Shown piece after piece: positions 8,993-18,416 of a stretch of DNA of 64,000 bases. Every line of letters starts with the position of its first letter. Within the stretch, counting starts at the first letter, position 1. The notes under the pieces were generated by a model. That model saw only the letters and a program-made list of their open reading frames with translations. It made no database searches and was not told the DNA's origin. The position numbers and the translations under genes are program-made. The stretch lies in assembly GCF_000371925.1 (NCBI RefSeq), contig NZ_AQVE01000009.1, positions 62,001-126,000 on the forward strand, written 5' to 3'. Source of the DNA: Thiolinea disciformis DSM 14473 (GTDB lineage Bacteria; Pseudomonadota; Gammaproteobacteria; Thiotrichales; Thiotrichaceae).

Positions 8993-9187
8993 AAGTTCTC
9001 CGTGTGGTATGCTAGAGACACAGCAAAAACTGCGTATTGACAGCAAACCAGTGGCAGCACTGAGAATTGACATCATTTACAAGAAACACTATATAGAACC
9101 TCGGTTTACGTGTATCATTAAAACAACAGGTTTTGCTTTTAGAGCCATTAAATAAGTTCACTTATTCTCATAGCAGAGGATTTTTAC

Positions 9188-9544
9188 ATGAAATTGCAAC
9201 AACTCGCATTGGCTGCTGTCTTAGCTGCCTTCTCTTATACTGCAGTAGCAGAAGATGGTTTTGTAGGCGCTGGCAGTGGCGGCCCATTATTATCTACGAA
9301 TGGTGGCTGCGTAAAATCCCAGAACATGGGTAAAGAATTCCCAGAATGTATGGGTGAAAAGAAAGCAGAACCAGAAGCACCAGCTCCAAAACCAGTGGCC
9401 GAAAAGCCAAAGCAAAAAGTGGTTGTGATTCGTGACTGTGCAAGATGTAATGCTCAGAAACAGGCTAAAAGACCGGCTGCTAAAGCACGTGTTATGAAAA
9501 AACAAGGTAAAAGACCACCTAAGTTAAGAGCTAAAAAACGTTAA
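9188..9544 (+). CDS. Small secreted, Lys/Arg-rich protein with Cys pairs (unrecognised)
   Basis: 118 residues. A clear signal peptide (MKLQQLALAAVLAAFSYTAVA) is followed by a Gly-rich mature start, two Cys about 13 residues apart (GGCVKSQ, FPECMG), a Pro/Glu/Ala/Lys hinge around residues 58-78, an isolated CARC motif near residue 84, and a strongly basic tail rich in KR. The GGC...CMG segment and Pro-rich hinge recall the N-terminal part of some OmpA-family lipoprotein-like porins, but the OmpA peptidoglycan-binding domain is absent. The ATG has a GAGGA ribosome site 8 bases upstream. It is single, with a perfect terminator behind it. Function not assigned. Confidence 0.75.
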   Translation: MKLQQLALAAVLAAFSYTAVAEDGFVGAGSGGPLLSTNGGCVKSQNMGKEFPECMGEKKAEPEAPAPKPVAEKPKQKVVVIRDCARCNAQKQAKRPAAKARVMKKQGKRPPKLRAKKR

Positions 9545-9563
9545 TCTTTTCTAGCTTAGACAT

Positions 9564-9595
9564 AAAAAAAGCCAGCTTAATGAGCTGGCTTTTTT
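9564..9595. terminator. Bidirectional rho-independent terminator between the secreted-protein gene and galU
   Basis: A7 + GCCAGCT (9571-9577), 5-base loop, AGCTGGC (9583-9589) + T6. It serves the plus-strand gene ending at 9544 and the minus-strand galU ending at 9607. Confidence 0.9.
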
Positions 9596-9606
9596 ATGGC
9601 ATCTGG

Positions 9607-10524
9607 TTAGGAAAGTGTCTTCACATAGTCACGTAAATAAGTACTAAACTCTTTGCCCACTTTGGGGTGACGAATACCATATTCGACATTCGCGGCCATA
9701 TAACCCAATTTGCTACCACAATCGTGACTTTTACCAGTCAAGTGAAATGCATTGACTTGGTATTCACGCATTAATAAACCAATCGTATCGGTTAACTGTA
9801 TTTCATCGCCTGCACCGAGTGGTGTACGCTTCAGCCAATCCCAAATATGAGGTGATAACACATAACGTCCCACCACAGCAAAATTAGAAGGTGCTTCGTG
9901 AGGTTCTGGTTTTTCTACAATAGCGGTCATTGGCACAGATGCACCGGCGGCTAGCTGCTGCCCATTAATATCGACAATGCCATACGAGGACACCATCACC
10001 TTAGGCACTGGTTCCACTAAAATTTGGCTAATCCCTGTGTCATCGTACAAATTCAGCATGGCTGCTAAATTATCTTTGCGCAGATTGCATGCTGCATCAT
10101 CAATTAAAACATCAGGTAATAAAACAGCCACGGGTGCATGACCAACGACAGGGTGTGCGCACATAATAGCATGGCCTAAGCCCTTCGCTTCGCCTTGGCG
10201 TACATGCATAATAGTGACATTTTTGGGGCAAATCGAACGCACTTCTTCCAGTAATTGACGCTTTACGCGTTTTTCCAACATGGTTTCCAATTCAAAACTG
10301 GTATCAAAGTGGTTCTCAATCGAGTTTTTACTATTATGAGTCACCAGCACAATTTCATTAATACCCGCCTCAATACATTCAGTAACGATGTATTGAATTA
10401 AGGGTTTATCCACCACCGGCAGCATTTCTTTAGGAATAGCTTTGGTGGCAGGCAACATTCGCGTTCCCAAACCGGCTACTGGAATAACCGCTTTGCGGAC
10501 TTTGTGCTTGGAAGGCTCGAGCAT
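9607..10524 (-). CDS. galU: UTP--glucose-1-phosphate uridylyltransferase GalU
   Basis: 305 residues, making UDP-glucose from UTP and glucose-1-phosphate for polysaccharide, LPS and glycolipid synthesis. The N-terminal nucleotide-binding signature [18 protein letters not shown] is intact, followed by [10 protein letters not shown]; later SYGIVD, the substrate-binding VEKP segment and the C-terminal [14 protein letters not shown] are all present. Length matches the family. Single gene, with overlapping palindromes in its promoter region (10566-10587). Confidence 0.97.
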   Translation of the reverse strand: MLEPSKHKVRKAVIPVAGLGTRMLPATKAIPKEMLPVVDKPLIQYIVTECIEAGINEIVLVTHNSKNSIENHFDTSFELETMLEKRVKRQLLEEVRSICPKNVTIMHVRQGEAKGLGHAIMCAHPVVGHAPVAVLLPDVLIDDAACNLRKDNLAAMLNLYDDTGISQILVEPVPKVMVSSYGIVDINGQQLAAGASVPMTAIVEKPEPHEAPSNFAVVGRYVLSPHIWDWLKRTPLGAGDEIQLTDTIGLLMREYQVNAFHLTGKSHDCGSKLGYMAANVEYGIRHPKVGKEFSTYLRDYVKTLS

Positions 10525-10556
10525 AGTCAGTTTTTACCCTTGCTGGATCATTTGTA

Positions 10557-10587
10557 AGATTTTATACACTATTAGTGTCGTAACGAC
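10557..10587 (-). promoter_or_regulatory. Candidate galU promoter with two overlapping palindromes
   Basis: On the minus strand a TATAAAAT-like -10 (complement of 10560-10567) sits about 35-45 bases upstream of the galU ATG. Immediately upstream lie ACACTA-T-TAGTGT (10566-10578) and, sharing two bases with it, GTCGT-A-ACGAC (10577-10587). They cover the spacer and -35 region, where a repressor or activator would be expected. No known regulator consensus is recognised. Confidence 0.35.
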
Positions 10588-10599
10588 CGCTTTTCTTGT

Positions 10600-11073
10600 T
10601 CAACGGCATAAAGCTACCGTATCCGCTTGGCACAAATCTAACAAGGCTTCAGGGCTCAACTCAATTTCCAATCCGCGTCGCCCTGCGCTGATATAAATGG
10701 TGTCAAACAACAAGGCTGACTCATCCAAAGCGGTGGGCAATAAACGTTTCTGCCCCAAAGGACTAATGCCACCTACCACATATCCCGTACTGCGCTCAGC
10801 TTGTTTAGGATCAGCCAAATCAGCTTTCTTAGCACCCAAAGCACGGGCTATGGCTTTTACATCCAATTGATGGGTGACAGGTACAATGCCAACGGCTAAA
10901 CGCTTAGGGTCATCGTTTAGCGTAACAACCAAAGTTTTAAAGACGCGTGCTGCCTCCAACTGAAGTGCATCAACAGCTTCTAAACCATAAGCGTGGTTAT
11001 TGGGATCATGTTCGTATTCATGCACTTGAAAGGGAAAACCCGATTTGCGTATAGCCAGAATCGCAGGTGTCAT
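10600..11073 (-). CDS. ybaK: YbaK/EbsC family Cys-tRNA(Pro)/aminoacyl-tRNA deacylase
   Basis: 157 residues from the ATG at 11073; a TTG 54 bases upstream is in frame but adds sequence foreign to the family. YbaK hydrolyses Cys-tRNA(Pro) formed by prolyl-tRNA synthetase error. Recognisable are the early HEYEHDPNNHAYGLEA, the FKTLVV strand, the LDVKAIARALGAKKADLAD segment and the conserved YVVGGISPLGQKRLLPT loop. Length is typical. It is upstream of galU in the same direction but with its own leader. Confidence 0.92.
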   Translation of the reverse strand: MTPAILAIRKSGFPFQVHEYEHDPNNHAYGLEAVDALQLEAARVFKTLVVTLNDDPKRLAVGIVPVTHQLDVKAIARALGAKKADLADPKQAERSTGYVVGGISPLGQKRLLPTALDESALLFDTIYISAGRRGLEIELSPEALLDLCQADTVALCR

Positions 11074-11151
11074 AAAGGCAGTTGATTTATAAAGAGGATG
11101 GATTATGCCTGTTTTTGGAAGGATCAACTATAATCTCTTATAAACTGCCCC

Positions 11152-11183
11152 AAAAAAACCTAGTAAAAGAAACTTTTACTAGG
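11152..11183 (-). terminator. Rho-independent terminator downstream of dgt
   Basis: CCTAGTAAAAG (11159-11169) and CTTTTACTAGG (11173-11183) form an 11-bp stem with a 3-base loop; on the minus strand seven U follow. It lies about 110 bases after the dgt stop and probably ends the pilM-dgt transcript. Confidence 0.88.
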
Positions 11184-11293
11184 CAACGACTTAGGGTCGA
11201 TATGTAGAGAGAAATTCTATTCTATCGCAAAATTTGTCAATTAGGGTTTACACTTTTTAAATTTTATAGAAAAAATAAAACCCCTAGAAGCAC

Positions 11294-12439
11294 TCACTCT
11301 ACACGCGATAAATCAAACAAAGCACCATATTGACTCATCGCATAACGGTCGGTCATGCCAGCAATATAATCAGCAATAGCTCTTGATTGCCCAGCCTCGC
11401 CTTCTAGTGCAACGAGTTGCTGTACAGCCTGCTGGTGTTTGGGCGGTAACAAACGCACATCCTGCATAAAAGCATTAAATAAAGACTCAATAATGCGTTG
11501 GGCGCGCCATGTCATACGGTAAACTGTAGGGTGAAAATAGAGATTTTCGCGCAAAAAACGTTTTAGCTCATTCTTTTGCTCACGCAGCGCATTACTATAG
11601 CGCATCAGTGGTTTGGTTTGTTGGCGCACATCGTCTTGACTTATCACCCCTGAAGCTTGAATCGCTGACAGACTCGTCTCAATCAGATCTACCACCATCT
11701 GAGCAATCAGGCGGCGCAATATCTCATGAATTAAGCGTCGTCCTGCTACCGTTGGATATTGCTGGCGCACAAGCTCATAAGTTTTAGCAAATAAAGGGAC
11801 TTGCTCTAATTGTTCTAGGCTGATTAATCCCGAGCGTAGGCCATCATCAATATCATGATTATTGTAAGCAATTTCATCCGCAATATTAGTTAATTGGGCT
11901 TCTAAAGAGGGCTGGGTCTTAGCTAAAAATCGTTCACCCACATCACCCAAGTGTTGAGCATCTTGGGTAGAACAGTGCTTCAAAATACCTTCACGGGTTT
12001 CAAACGTCAGGTTTAAACCCGGAAACTCAGCATACGCATCTTCTAACAAGTCGACTACACGCAAGGATTGTAGATTGTGTTCAAAACCACCATAAGGCTT
12101 CATACAGTGATTTAATGCATCTTGTCCCGCATGGCCGAACGGCGTATGCCCCAAATCATGCGCCAACGCGATGGCTTCGGTTAAATCCTCATTTAGCCCC
12201 ATGCTACGTGCTACAGTGCGCGCAATTTGTGCAACCTCTAGCGAATGCGTTAAACGTGTACGGTATAAATCGCCTTCATGATTAACGAAGACTTGGGTTT
12301 TGTACTCTAAGCGGCGAAAAGCTTTGGAATGAATAATCCGATCACGATCACGCTGGAATTCACTGCGATATAAAGGCACTGATTCCGCATAACGCCGTCC
12401 CCGTGAATGACTGGGGTGTGCCGCATAACTAGCACTCAT
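11294..12439 (-). CDS. dgt: dGTPase-like deoxynucleoside triphosphate triphosphohydrolase
   Basis: 381 residues of an HD-domain dNTP triphosphohydrolase, splitting dNTPs into deoxynucleosides and triphosphate. The metal site is formed by [29 protein letters not shown] and the later [16 protein letters not shown], and the N-terminal [15 protein letters not shown] is typical of the group. Its ATG overlaps the aroB stop in an ATGA arrangement. This shorter (type 2) form is commonly found at the end of pilMNOPQ-aroKB clusters. Confidence 0.94.
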   Translation of the reverse strand: MSASYAAHPSHSRGRRYAESVPLYRSEFQRDRDRIIHSKAFRRLEYKTQVFVNHEGDLYRTRLTHSLEVAQIARTVARSMGLNEDLTEAIALAHDLGHTPFGHAGQDALNHCMKPYGGFEHNLQSLRVVDLLEDAYAEFPGLNLTFETREGILKHCSTQDAQHLGDVGERFLAKTQPSLEAQLTNIADEIAYNNHDIDDGLRSGLISLEQLEQVPLFAKTYELVRQQYPTVAGRRLIHEILRRLIAQMVVDLIETSLSAIQASGVISQDDVRQQTKPLMRYSNALREQKNELKRFLRENLYFHPTVYRMTWRAQRIIESLFNAFMQDVRLLPPKHQQAVQQLVALEGEAGQSRAIADYIAGMTDRYAMSQYGALFDLSRVE

Positions 12440-13512
12440 GGACGATTTAACACCTGATGTAAAGCACTCGCGTCAAAATCTGCTGTAACGATTCCCTGAC
12501 CGAGTGCTTTCATGAGTATCAGGCGCAACGAGCCATCTAAGACTTTTTTATCGACCGCCATATAGCGTTTAAAATCATCCCCACTCAGTTGGCTGGGTGG
12601 GGTGGTAGGGAGTTTGGCACGCTCAAATAACTGCCGCATGAAGGCAACATCTTGCTTTCCTAACCAACCCATGCGTTGTGACAACTCAGCCGCCATCAGC
12701 GTGCCAACCGCCACTGCCTCACCATGCAGCCACTCACCGTAGCCCATCCCTGCTTCGATGGCATGACCAAAGGTATGTCCTAAATTTAATAATGCACGTT
12801 CGCCTGTTTCACGCTCATCGGCGGCAACCACTGCCGCTTTATGTTCACAAGAACGATGAATCGCATAAGTTAGCGCCTCCGCATCACGTGCCAACAATTT
12901 TTCCATATGTTGATCCAGCCATTCTAAAAAGACTAGATCACGAATCAAACCGTATTTAATAACCTCGGCAATCCCTGCACTTAACTCACGATCCGCTAAG
13001 GTATTCAAGGTATTGGTATCAATTAACACCGCATTGGGCTGATGGAAAGCCCCAATCATATTCTTACCCAACGGATGATTAACCCCCGTCTTACCACCCA
13101 CCGAAGAATCAACCATCGCCAATAAAGTGCTGGGGACTTGGATAAAATCCACCCCACGTTGATAGCTAGCAGCCGCAAAGCCAGTCATATCACCGATAAC
13201 ACCCCCCCCTAATGCAATGAGCGTGGTTTTACGATCAGCGCGCTGCTCCAATAAGTGGGTATAAATTGTGTTCACAGTCTCTAAGGTTTTATAAGCCTCG
13301 CCGTCGGGCAAAATACTAGCGGAGTGTTTTTTATCGGCTATTGCCTGTTCTACAGCAGCTAGGTAAAGCGGCGCAATAGTCGTATTGGTAATCGTGACAC
13401 AACTTTTGCCATGAATATGGGGTGCTAATAAATGCTTCGCCTGAGCCAGCAAGCCTTGTCCAATATAAATAGGATAACTCCGATCCCCTAACTCAACTTG
13501 CAGCGTTTGCAT
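12436..13512 (-). CDS. aroB: 3-dehydroquinate synthase AroB
   Basis: 358 residues, second step of the shikimate pathway, converting DAHP to 3-dehydroquinate with NAD and Zn. The sequence shows [17 protein letters not shown], the [21 protein letters not shown] signature and the zinc ligands in [13 protein letters not shown] and [10 protein letters not shown]. The gene overlaps aroK by 20 bp and dgt by 4 bp. A G8 run (C8 at 13202-13209 on the plus strand) falls within the Gly codons of LGGGV. Confidence 0.97.
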   Translation of the reverse strand: MQTLQVELGDRSYPIYIGQGLLAQAKHLLAPHIHGKSCVTITNTTIAPLYLAAVEQAIADKKHSASILPDGEAYKTLETVNTIYTHLLEQRADRKTTLIALGGGVIGDMTGFAAASYQRGVDFIQVPSTLLAMVDSSVGGKTGVNHPLGKNMIGAFHQPNAVLIDTNTLNTLADRELSAGIAEVIKYGLIRDLVFLEWLDQHMEKLLARDAEALTYAIHRSCEHKAAVVAADERETGERALLNLGHTFGHAIEAGMGYGEWLHGEAVAVGTLMAAELSQRMGWLGKQDVAFMRQLFERAKLPTTPPSQLSGDDFKRYMAVDKKVLDGSLRLILMKALGQGIVTADFDASALHQVLNRP

Positions 13513-14035
13513 GATGCGTCCCTGTTGATTGATTCAGCTGTTGACTGACTAAGTGCACAATATGTGACACGCGTTGCTTGCTGGTTGGCATGACAATATC
13601 AGCCACTTCCATATAGTAAGGCTCACGCGCCTGTAATAATTGTCTTAAGGTATGGAGTGGATTTTCGGTTTGCATCAGGGGCCGATTTTTGTCATTGCGG
13701 ATACGGCTATAAAGTTGTTCAGCGCTGGCTTTCAGATAGATAACACGCCCAGCAGCTTTCAGTGCTTTACGATTCGTTTCGCGCAAAATGCTACCCCCCC
13801 CCGTGGCTAACACAATGCCACGCATTTGACATAATTCGTGGATAATTTGCTCTTCACGTTCGCGAAAGCCCGCTTCGCCTTCGATTTCAAAAATTGTGGG
13901 AATAGAAACACCAGTACGATCCTCAATAACTTTATCAGAATCGTAAAAATCCATATGGTAACGTTTGGCTAATTGTCGGCCTAGGGTCGATTTTCCTGCC
14001 CCCATGAGGCCCACTAGGATAATATTCTCTTTCAT
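13493..14035 (-). CDS. aroK: Shikimate kinase AroK
   Basis: 180 residues, phosphorylating shikimate with ATP. The P-loop [13 protein letters not shown] is at residues 9-21, with the substrate-binding DSDKVIE, the FR of GFREREEQ and GGG of [10 protein letters not shown], and the lid Arg in NDKNRPLM. First of the aro genes after pilQ; it overlaps aroB. The Gly codons of ATGGGS form an uninterrupted G9 run (C9 at 13794-13802 on the plus strand), where slippage would truncate the protein. Confidence 0.97.
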   Translation of the reverse strand: MKENIILVGLMGAGKSTLGRQLAKRYHMDFYDSDKVIEDRTGVSIPTIFEIEGEAGFREREEQIIHELCQMRGIVLATGGGSILRETNRKALKAAGRVIYLKASAEQLYSRIRNDKNRPLMQTENPLHTLRQLLQAREPYYMEVADIVMPTSKQRVSHIVHLVSQQLNQSTGTHHANAAS

Positions 14036-14060
14036 GGGAGTTTTATGCCAGTACTAAGCG

Positions 14061-14094
14061 CGGGAATCAAGCCACTAAGTGGCTTTTCTTCCCG
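14061..14094. repeat. Compound hairpin between pilQ and aroK
   Basis: An outer CGGGAA/TTCCCG pair (14061-14066 and 14089-14094) encloses AGCCACT/AGTGGCT (14070-14084). There is no U-tract on the minus strand, so it is more likely a processing or stabilising hairpin inside the operon than a terminator. Confidence 0.45.
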
Positions 14095-14107
14095 TAAGGT
14101 CAATTGC

Positions 14108-16486
14108 TTAGGACTTACCGTCAATAATTTTCGGTGTAACGAAAATCAACAACTCACGTTTACTATCGGTTTTCTTGGTGTTGCGGAAAGCTTGCCCTAC
14201 TACTGGCAAATCGCCTAACACAGGCACTTTACTACCGCTCTTGATTTTATTTTCTTCGTGTACCCCACCTAACACAATGGTTTGACCATTTTCTACCAAT
14301 ACCCGCGTTTGAACTTGGCGTGTATCAATACTGGGCACATTCGCATAGACCGTACCCACCGTATCTTGATTAACCTTCAAATCCATTGAAATATGTTCAT
14401 CAGGGGTAATTTGTGGCGTAACTTCCAAACTCAAGACTGCTTTCTTAAACGATACACTGGTTGCACCACTGGAGGATGCCTCTTGATAAGGAATCTCCAC
14501 ACCTTGCTGAATCACCGCTTTAGTTTGATTTGAAGTGATGACGCGTGGCGTGGAAACAATCTCACCTTTACTCTCCGCTTGTAAGGCAGATAATTCCAAA
14601 TCTAACAAGAAATCAGAAGCCAAAATTGAGAAGCCAAACGCACCTGCAGCACCGGCCACAGGCAAGTTCACACTCAAGCGATCACTTAAACTAGGCACGG
14701 TAGACGGTGTTGTTGTGGTCGTTACACCGGCTGCATTGGTGGTACTGGTAGAACCGTTATTATAGAAACTATTGGTTCCCGCTAAATTCCCCATCATGCC
14801 TTTGGAATCACTATTGGTCCATTGCGGCGTCACACCAAAGCGTGCGCCTAATTGCTTACCAAATTCATCATTCGCAATGACAATGCGAGATTCAATCAAC
14901 ACCTGTTGCACCGGCACATCTAAAACTTTTAAGAGTTCGCGAATTTCTGCAACCTGCGTTGCAGTATCTTGAACTAATAAAGTATTAGTACGCTCGTCGA
15001 ACGACACGCTACCGCGGCTAGATAATAATGAATGGCCTGCATCACCATCCGTACCTGCAGCACGTTTTTCGATTAAAGTCGCTAACTCACTGGCTTTAGC
15101 AAAGTTTACTGGAATATATTCAGTCACCAACTTCTCAAGTTCAACTTTCTTTTTAGCGAGTTCAAGCTCCTGCGCTTCTTTGGCATCTAATTCAGTATTG
15201 GGTGCTACCCAAATAACATTACCATTTTCACGCATTCCTAGGTTTTTAGACTCTAAAACAATATCTAAAGCCTGATCCCAAGGTACATCTTTTAAGCGCA
15301 CCGTAATATTGCCGCTGACTGTATCACTCACCACAATATTTTTATTCGTGAAATCAGCTAATAATTGTAAGACTGCACGGACTTCAATATCTTGGAAGTT
15401 TAAAGATAATTTCTCACCACTAAAGGTTTTTTTCTTTTTATCCGCTAAAGGATCCGCCTTTTTGGCCTTTACTTTATCTACATAAACCTTGTAAACATTG
15501 TTTTTACGTTCAGTGCGATAAGTAAAATCCTCACTGGCGGTAATATTAACCTTACCATCTGCACCGCGCTGCGAAATTTGGACGCTGGCAACCGGAGTGG
15601 CAAAATCAACCACATCTATATTCTTTTGCCAATTAGGCGGCACATCCATGTCTTGTAATAACAAACTCAGATTATTTGCTGATCTATCATCTTTAACAGT
15701 CACCCGACTATTAGGCAGAATTAAAGTGATTTCAGCACCGCCCTCTGAATTACGTCTGAAATCCACTGAACGCAAAGCATTTACCGAAACCGGCGCATAA
15801 TGCGCTGAGGCTTGTCCCCTAGCAGGTGAAGGTGGCATAGAGCGTGGCGCTGGTGCAGCAGGTACAGGTGGCGCAGGTCGTGGTGCGGACATAGCAGGTG
15901 GGGCTGACGCTTGCCCCTGCGCTAAAGCTTTAGGCGCTGGCAATTCTGGCACATTGGCCGGCATATCGGCTGGAATTTTAGGTCCTACGCTAGGCTTACT
16001 GGAGGGATCTTTATACCATTGATAGGTTTCATTCGGCTTTAGACCTTTAGCGGCAGCTTGATCTTTAGCCTCTGGAGCAGAAGATTGAGCGCCATTCGTA
16101 CCATCAAATAATAAAACTAAATCTGAGCCTACTTGTTCAATGCTATAATCGACTAACTTATCAACATTAAATACTAAACGCGCTTGACCTTTATTACTAG
16201 CTGCATTCACTGAACTAATAATACCACGCTTAGTCTGATTCTTTCGAGCACTGGCCGATACCTCTACACCCGGGAAGTCGAATACTAATCGTGAGGGATT
16301 AGTCATAGTAAAGCCCTTAGGTGGTGTCACTGGCTCACTGAAATTGAGCATAACCTCCACTTTTCCAGCAGCGGCCTCATTAATACTAATATTATTCAAT
16401 TGAGCACCCGCTAAAGCCAGCGGCCCATAAAGTAATAGCGTTGCCGCTAGTACCGACTGGATGGGGGTTTGCTTTATTATTTTCAT
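14108..16486 (-). CDS. pilQ: Type IV pilus secretin PilQ
   Basis: 792 residues forming the outer-membrane channel through which type IV pili exit. A signal peptide (to about residue 26) is followed by two AMIN domains (about 30-130 and 235-335) that bind peptidoglycan, separated by a Pro/Ala-rich linker of about 60 residues; then a secretin short N domain (LQDIEVRAVLQLLADF...), an N1-type domain (TEYIPVNFAKASELATLI) and the secretin core ending in TPQITPDEHISMDLKVN and the late VPVLGDLPVVGQAFRN. A Ser/Thr-rich insert (about 580-605) varies among homologues. Last gene of pilMNOPQ. Confidence 0.97.
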   Translation of the reverse strand: MKIIKQTPIQSVLAATLLLYGPLALAGAQLNNISINEAAAGKVEVMLNFSEPVTPPKGFTMTNPSRLVFDFPGVEVSASARKNQTKRGIISSVNAASNKGQARLVFNVDKLVDYSIEQVGSDLVLLFDGTNGAQSSAPEAKDQAAAKGLKPNETYQWYKDPSSKPSVGPKIPADMPANVPELPAPKALAQGQASAPPAMSAPRPAPPVPAAPAPRSMPPSPARGQASAHYAPVSVNALRSVDFRRNSEGGAEITLILPNSRVTVKDDRSANNLSLLLQDMDVPPNWQKNIDVVDFATPVASVQISQRGADGKVNITASEDFTYRTERKNNVYKVYVDKVKAKKADPLADKKKKTFSGEKLSLNFQDIEVRAVLQLLADFTNKNIVVSDTVSGNITVRLKDVPWDQALDIVLESKNLGMRENGNVIWVAPNTELDAKEAQELELAKKKVELEKLVTEYIPVNFAKASELATLIEKRAAGTDGDAGHSLLSSRGSVSFDERTNTLLVQDTATQVAEIRELLKVLDVPVQQVLIESRIVIANDEFGKQLGARFGVTPQWTNSDSKGMMGNLAGTNSFYNNGSTSTTNAAGVTTTTTPSTVPSLSDRLSVNLPVAGAAGAFGFSILASDFLLDLELSALQAESKGEIVSTPRVITSNQTKAVIQQGVEIPYQEASSSGATSVSFKKAVLSLEVTPQITPDEHISMDLKVNQDTVGTVYANVPSIDTRQVQTRVLVENGQTIVLGGVHEENKIKSGSKVPVLGDLPVVGQAFRNTKKTDSKRELLIFVTPKIIDGKS

Positions 16487-16506
16487 TATAGCTAACCTTA
16501 TTATTA

Positions 16507-17058
16507 TTATTGGGATTTATTCGGATTGGAGATTGCTAGCTCATTATCACGTTCCTTGTAACCACCAAAGCCATTATCTACAATCTCTAATAAGGTAATA
16601 CCAACTTCCTTGACATTAGTAATTTTTCCATAGTTCTTGCCTATGTAATTACCTTTTCTGACACGATGAATGGTTCCATCGGGAACTTTAATTAAAGCCC
16701 ATAAGTCATTATCTTTATAAACCGTTCCAACCATACGTAAACCATCTAACGGATAGTTCTCTAATAATTCGGTTTCACGGTTCTTATCTAACTCTACTGA
16801 GTCTGGCATTTTCTGCTCTTCTTTTTTTGCTTCAAATGTTGAAGCATCAAAAGGATCTTTATCATGACCAGGATATTCAAAACGCATATAGGGCTTCATA
16901 GGAGGAATGGGTTCGATGGGTGAAGCAGGCCTTGCTTTTACTTCTTCCATAAACGCATTCAAATCAGACATACCCTGATCACAAGCTGACAAGAGAGTGC
17001 AGATACTCGCCAAGAGTACTAAACGACTTGCCATGGAAAAACTAATAAAATTTTTCAT
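16507..17058 (-). CDS. pilP: Type IV pilus lipoprotein PilP
   Basis: 183 residues from the ATG at 17058, 4 bases after pilO; this start gives a proper lipoprotein signal with lipobox LLSAC. The alternative upstream start would place the signal internally. PilP links the PilMNO inner-membrane platform to PilQ. After a flexible Pro-rich region (PASPIEPIPPMKPYMRFEYPG) the C-terminal half contains the HR-type beta domain, with LENYPLDGLRMVGTVYKD, ALIKVPDG and VRKGNYIGKNYGKI. Confidence 0.95.
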   Translation of the reverse strand: MKNFISFSMASRLVLLASICTLLSACDQGMSDLNAFMEEVKARPASPIEPIPPMKPYMRFEYPGHDKDPFDASTFEAKKEEQKMPDSVELDKNRETELLENYPLDGLRMVGTVYKDNDLWALIKVPDGTIHRVRKGNYIGKNYGKITNVKEVGITLLEIVDNGFGGYKERDNELAISNPNKSQ

Positions 17059-17062
17059 ATAA

Positions 17063-17818
17063 TCACTTTCTGCGGCCTGATTTTTTAGAGCTTTTTTCGT
17101 TATCGCCACTAGCCACTTTAACAGTCGTTTTACTATTCCCTGTTCTGCCATTCACCACATTATTGGTCTCGCTACCGGTGCCCGATGCAGAAGCTGTTTT
17201 GAGGTCACTATTTTCGAGATACCGATAGGTTTTTATAATGGCTTCCATGCGTAAGCGCTTTTTAGTGACAAGATCTTTTTCCTTATTAGCATTAACTTTC
17301 GCATCCTCAGGTTTTAACTGAATATTATGAATAGTCACAATACGAGGCAGTGCAGATATATCACTGACAAAGGTTGCTAATTCTTTATAAGAGCCTAAAG
17401 CATTCAACTTAATCGGTTTCTCTGCATAGAACTCTTTACTTTCCTCTGCTAATGGTTCGAAGAGTTCAATTTCCAAGCCGTTTGAAACACCTTTCTCAGA
17501 AATATCTAAGATTAAGGCTGGAATTTCAGTACTACTTGGCAACTGTTGCATCATATTGCCAAATGATAACTCCATTTCTTTTAATTGATCTTCATAGGCT
17601 GATAATTGGCTAGCACGCTTTTGCTTTGTTTCAAAAGTAGAACGTAGCTCTTTCTCTTTACCTTCAGCTGAAGACAACTCATTAATGCCATCCGTAATAA
17701 CCAGCTTGTACCCTAAGAATAAAATCAACGCCATTATGGCCAGCATAGCTAATAATTTTATCGGCCAAGGTGCATTACCGGGATCCTCAGCAAGATTATT
17801 AATTGCTTGGAGATTCAT
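17063..17818 (-). CDS. pilO: Type IV pilus alignment subunit PilO
   Basis: 251 residues from the ATG at 17818, which has a GAGG ribosome site; an in-frame GTG at 17833 is also possible. There is an N-terminal cytoplasmic stretch (PGNAPWPIKLLAMLAI), one transmembrane helix around residues 23-43, a coiled-coil, and a ferredoxin-like periplasmic domain. PilO pairs with PilN. The last ~45 residues are a low-complexity Ser/Gly/Lys tail ending in KKSGRRK, longer than in most homologues. It overlaps the end of pilN. Confidence 0.94.
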   Translation of the reverse strand: MNLQAINNLAEDPGNAPWPIKLLAMLAIMALILFLGYKLVITDGINELSSAEGKEKELRSTFETKQKRASQLSAYEDQLKEMELSFGNMMQQLPSSTEIPALILDISEKGVSNGLEIELFEPLAEESKEFYAEKPIKLNALGSYKELATFVSDISALPRIVTIHNIQLKPEDAKVNANKEKDLVTKKRLRMEAIIKTYRYLENSDLKTASASGTGSETNNVVNGRTGNSKTTVKVASGDNEKSSKKSGRRK

Positions 17819-18416
17819 TTTTTGATGCCTCACTGCCAGATAGATTATTTTTATTTTCTGTTAGGAGCTGCTGTACATCTAACTTAAAATCACGCAGTGG
17901 AATAACACCTTGCTGATTAGCATCATTTTCCCGTGCAACAGAAATAATATTCAAATTTGAGGAGCTGAGCCATTGTGAGGCATCTAAGCTATTCATATAG
18001 CTTGATACTCTTGCATTCGATTCAGCTTTACCTTCCACTTTCACCAAAGTACCATCTTGCCTTAAGCCTTCGAGATACATCCCCTCTGGTAAAGCTGTTG
18101 CCATTTCATCAAATAAATGCACAATTGCTGGCCTAGTACTTTGTAGATTTTCAATAATCTGCATCCGACTTAATAAGGCTTGTTTCGTATTGTCTAATTT
18201 TTTAATGGTTTCTATTTTCAGGTCTAATTGTGAAATTTCTTGAGTGAGCATTTGATTACGCTGTTGTTGATGCTCAACAGCCATTCCCATATACATATTT
18301 CCCAAGAAAACTAAACCTGCGGCAAGTGCTCCACTTAAGCCCAATAGCGTTAGGAACTGCTTTTTTCTACGCTCGCGCTCTTTATCACGCCAAGGTAAGA
18401 GATTTAATCCAGCCAT
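17799..18416 (-). CDS. pilN: Type IV pilus alignment subunit PilN
   Basis: 205 residues. The short N-terminal NLLPWRDKERERRKKQF binds PilM and is diagnostic; it is followed by a transmembrane helix near residues 24-45, a coiled-coil and a periplasmic domain with the usual LPEGMYLEGLRQDG. Start shares one base with the pilM stop, and its end overlaps pilO. Confidence 0.96.
   Translation of the reverse strand: MAGLNLLPWRDKERERRKKQFLTLLGLSGALAAGLVFLGNMYMGMAVEHQQQRNQMLTQEISQLDLKIETIKKLDNTKQALLSRMQIIENLQSTRPAIVHLFDEMATALPEGMYLEGLRQDGTLVKVEGKAESNARVSSYMNSLDASQWLSSSNLNIISVARENDANQQGVIPLRDFKLDVQQLLTENKNNLSGSEASKNESPSN

Noticed and set aside
9151-9166. AATAAG-TTCA-CTTATT palindrome as a shared operator with the fibre cluster
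   Set aside because: The half-sites are in the opposite order to CTTATT-GCTA-AATAAG at 40231 and AT-rich palindromes of this size are common.
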